6,282 bases of DNA from a bacterium (GTDB lineage Bacteria; Patescibacteriota; Patescibacteriia; Patescibacteriales; GWE2-39-37), in the NCBI GenBank assembly GCA_021786695.1, contig JAJYMT010000063.1, positions 1 to 6,282 on the forward strand, in the 5' to 3' direction. Of the stretch, positions 6,269 through 6,282 are shown in pieces. Position numbers and translations under genes: made by a program. Numbering within the stretch: the stretch's first letter is position 1; each line of letters starts with the position of its first letter. Under the pieces are notes generated by a model. The model did not search any database and was not told where the DNA came from. It saw only the letters and a list, made by a program, of their open reading frames with translations.

Positions 6269-6282
6269 CCGATTGACAAGAA

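Noticed and set aside
6273..6278. TTGACA on the plus strand at the window edge, a possible divergent promoter
   Set aside because: The matching -10 box would lie beyond the window, so it cannot be evaluated.

Overview
The window carries six genes, all read from the minus strand and packed head to tail. In transcription order they are prolyl-tRNA synthetase (proS), a small MazG-like nucleotide pyrophosphohydrolase, mreB, mreC, mreD and the class B penicillin-binding protein PBP2 (mrdA). The only real non-coding stretch is about 146 bases upstream of proS at the right-hand edge. No mobile element, CRISPR array, rRNA or tRNA was seen. The long plus-strand reading frames are antisense shadows of these genes.

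The organism is a bacterium that builds peptidoglycan and elongates its wall with an MreB-directed machine. The ProRS is short and lacks the editing insertion of the common bacterial form. The genes are compact, with no convincing Shine-Dalgarno sites, and PBP2 has a long N-terminus ahead of its membrane helix. This combination recalls Patescibacteria (Candidate Phyla Radiation) genomes. That placement is an inference from memory of such genomes, not a demonstrated assignment. Coding appears to use the standard bacterial code, and GC content looks moderately high by eye.

Layout from right to left: (1) 6137-6282 is a leader with a good sigma70-type promoter (TTGACA, 18-base spacer, TAAAAT), a hairpin overlapping the -35 box, a weak AT-rich hairpin followed by T7, and a degenerate 7-base tandem repeat that runs into the proS start. 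(2) 4877-6136 is proS. (3) 4522-4851 is the MazG-like gene. (4) 3466-4512 is mreB. (5) 2600-3400 is mreC, preceded by a 65-base spacer with a GC-rich hairpin. (6) 2045-2596 is mreD. (7) 25-2058 is mrdA, overlapping mreD by 14 bases. Only 24 bases follow mrdA and they show no terminator, so the operon may continue outside the window, with rodA the natural candidate.

MreB filaments, the MreC/MreD membrane proteins and the PBP2 transpeptidase form the core of the elongasome (Rod complex), which inserts peptidoglycan along the cell's side wall. ProS and the MazG-like protein are housekeeping enzymes that seem to share the transcript. I see no previously undescribed system here. The points worth a second look are the editing-domain-less ProRS with a four-cysteine replacement, the repeat across its start, and the leader structures.
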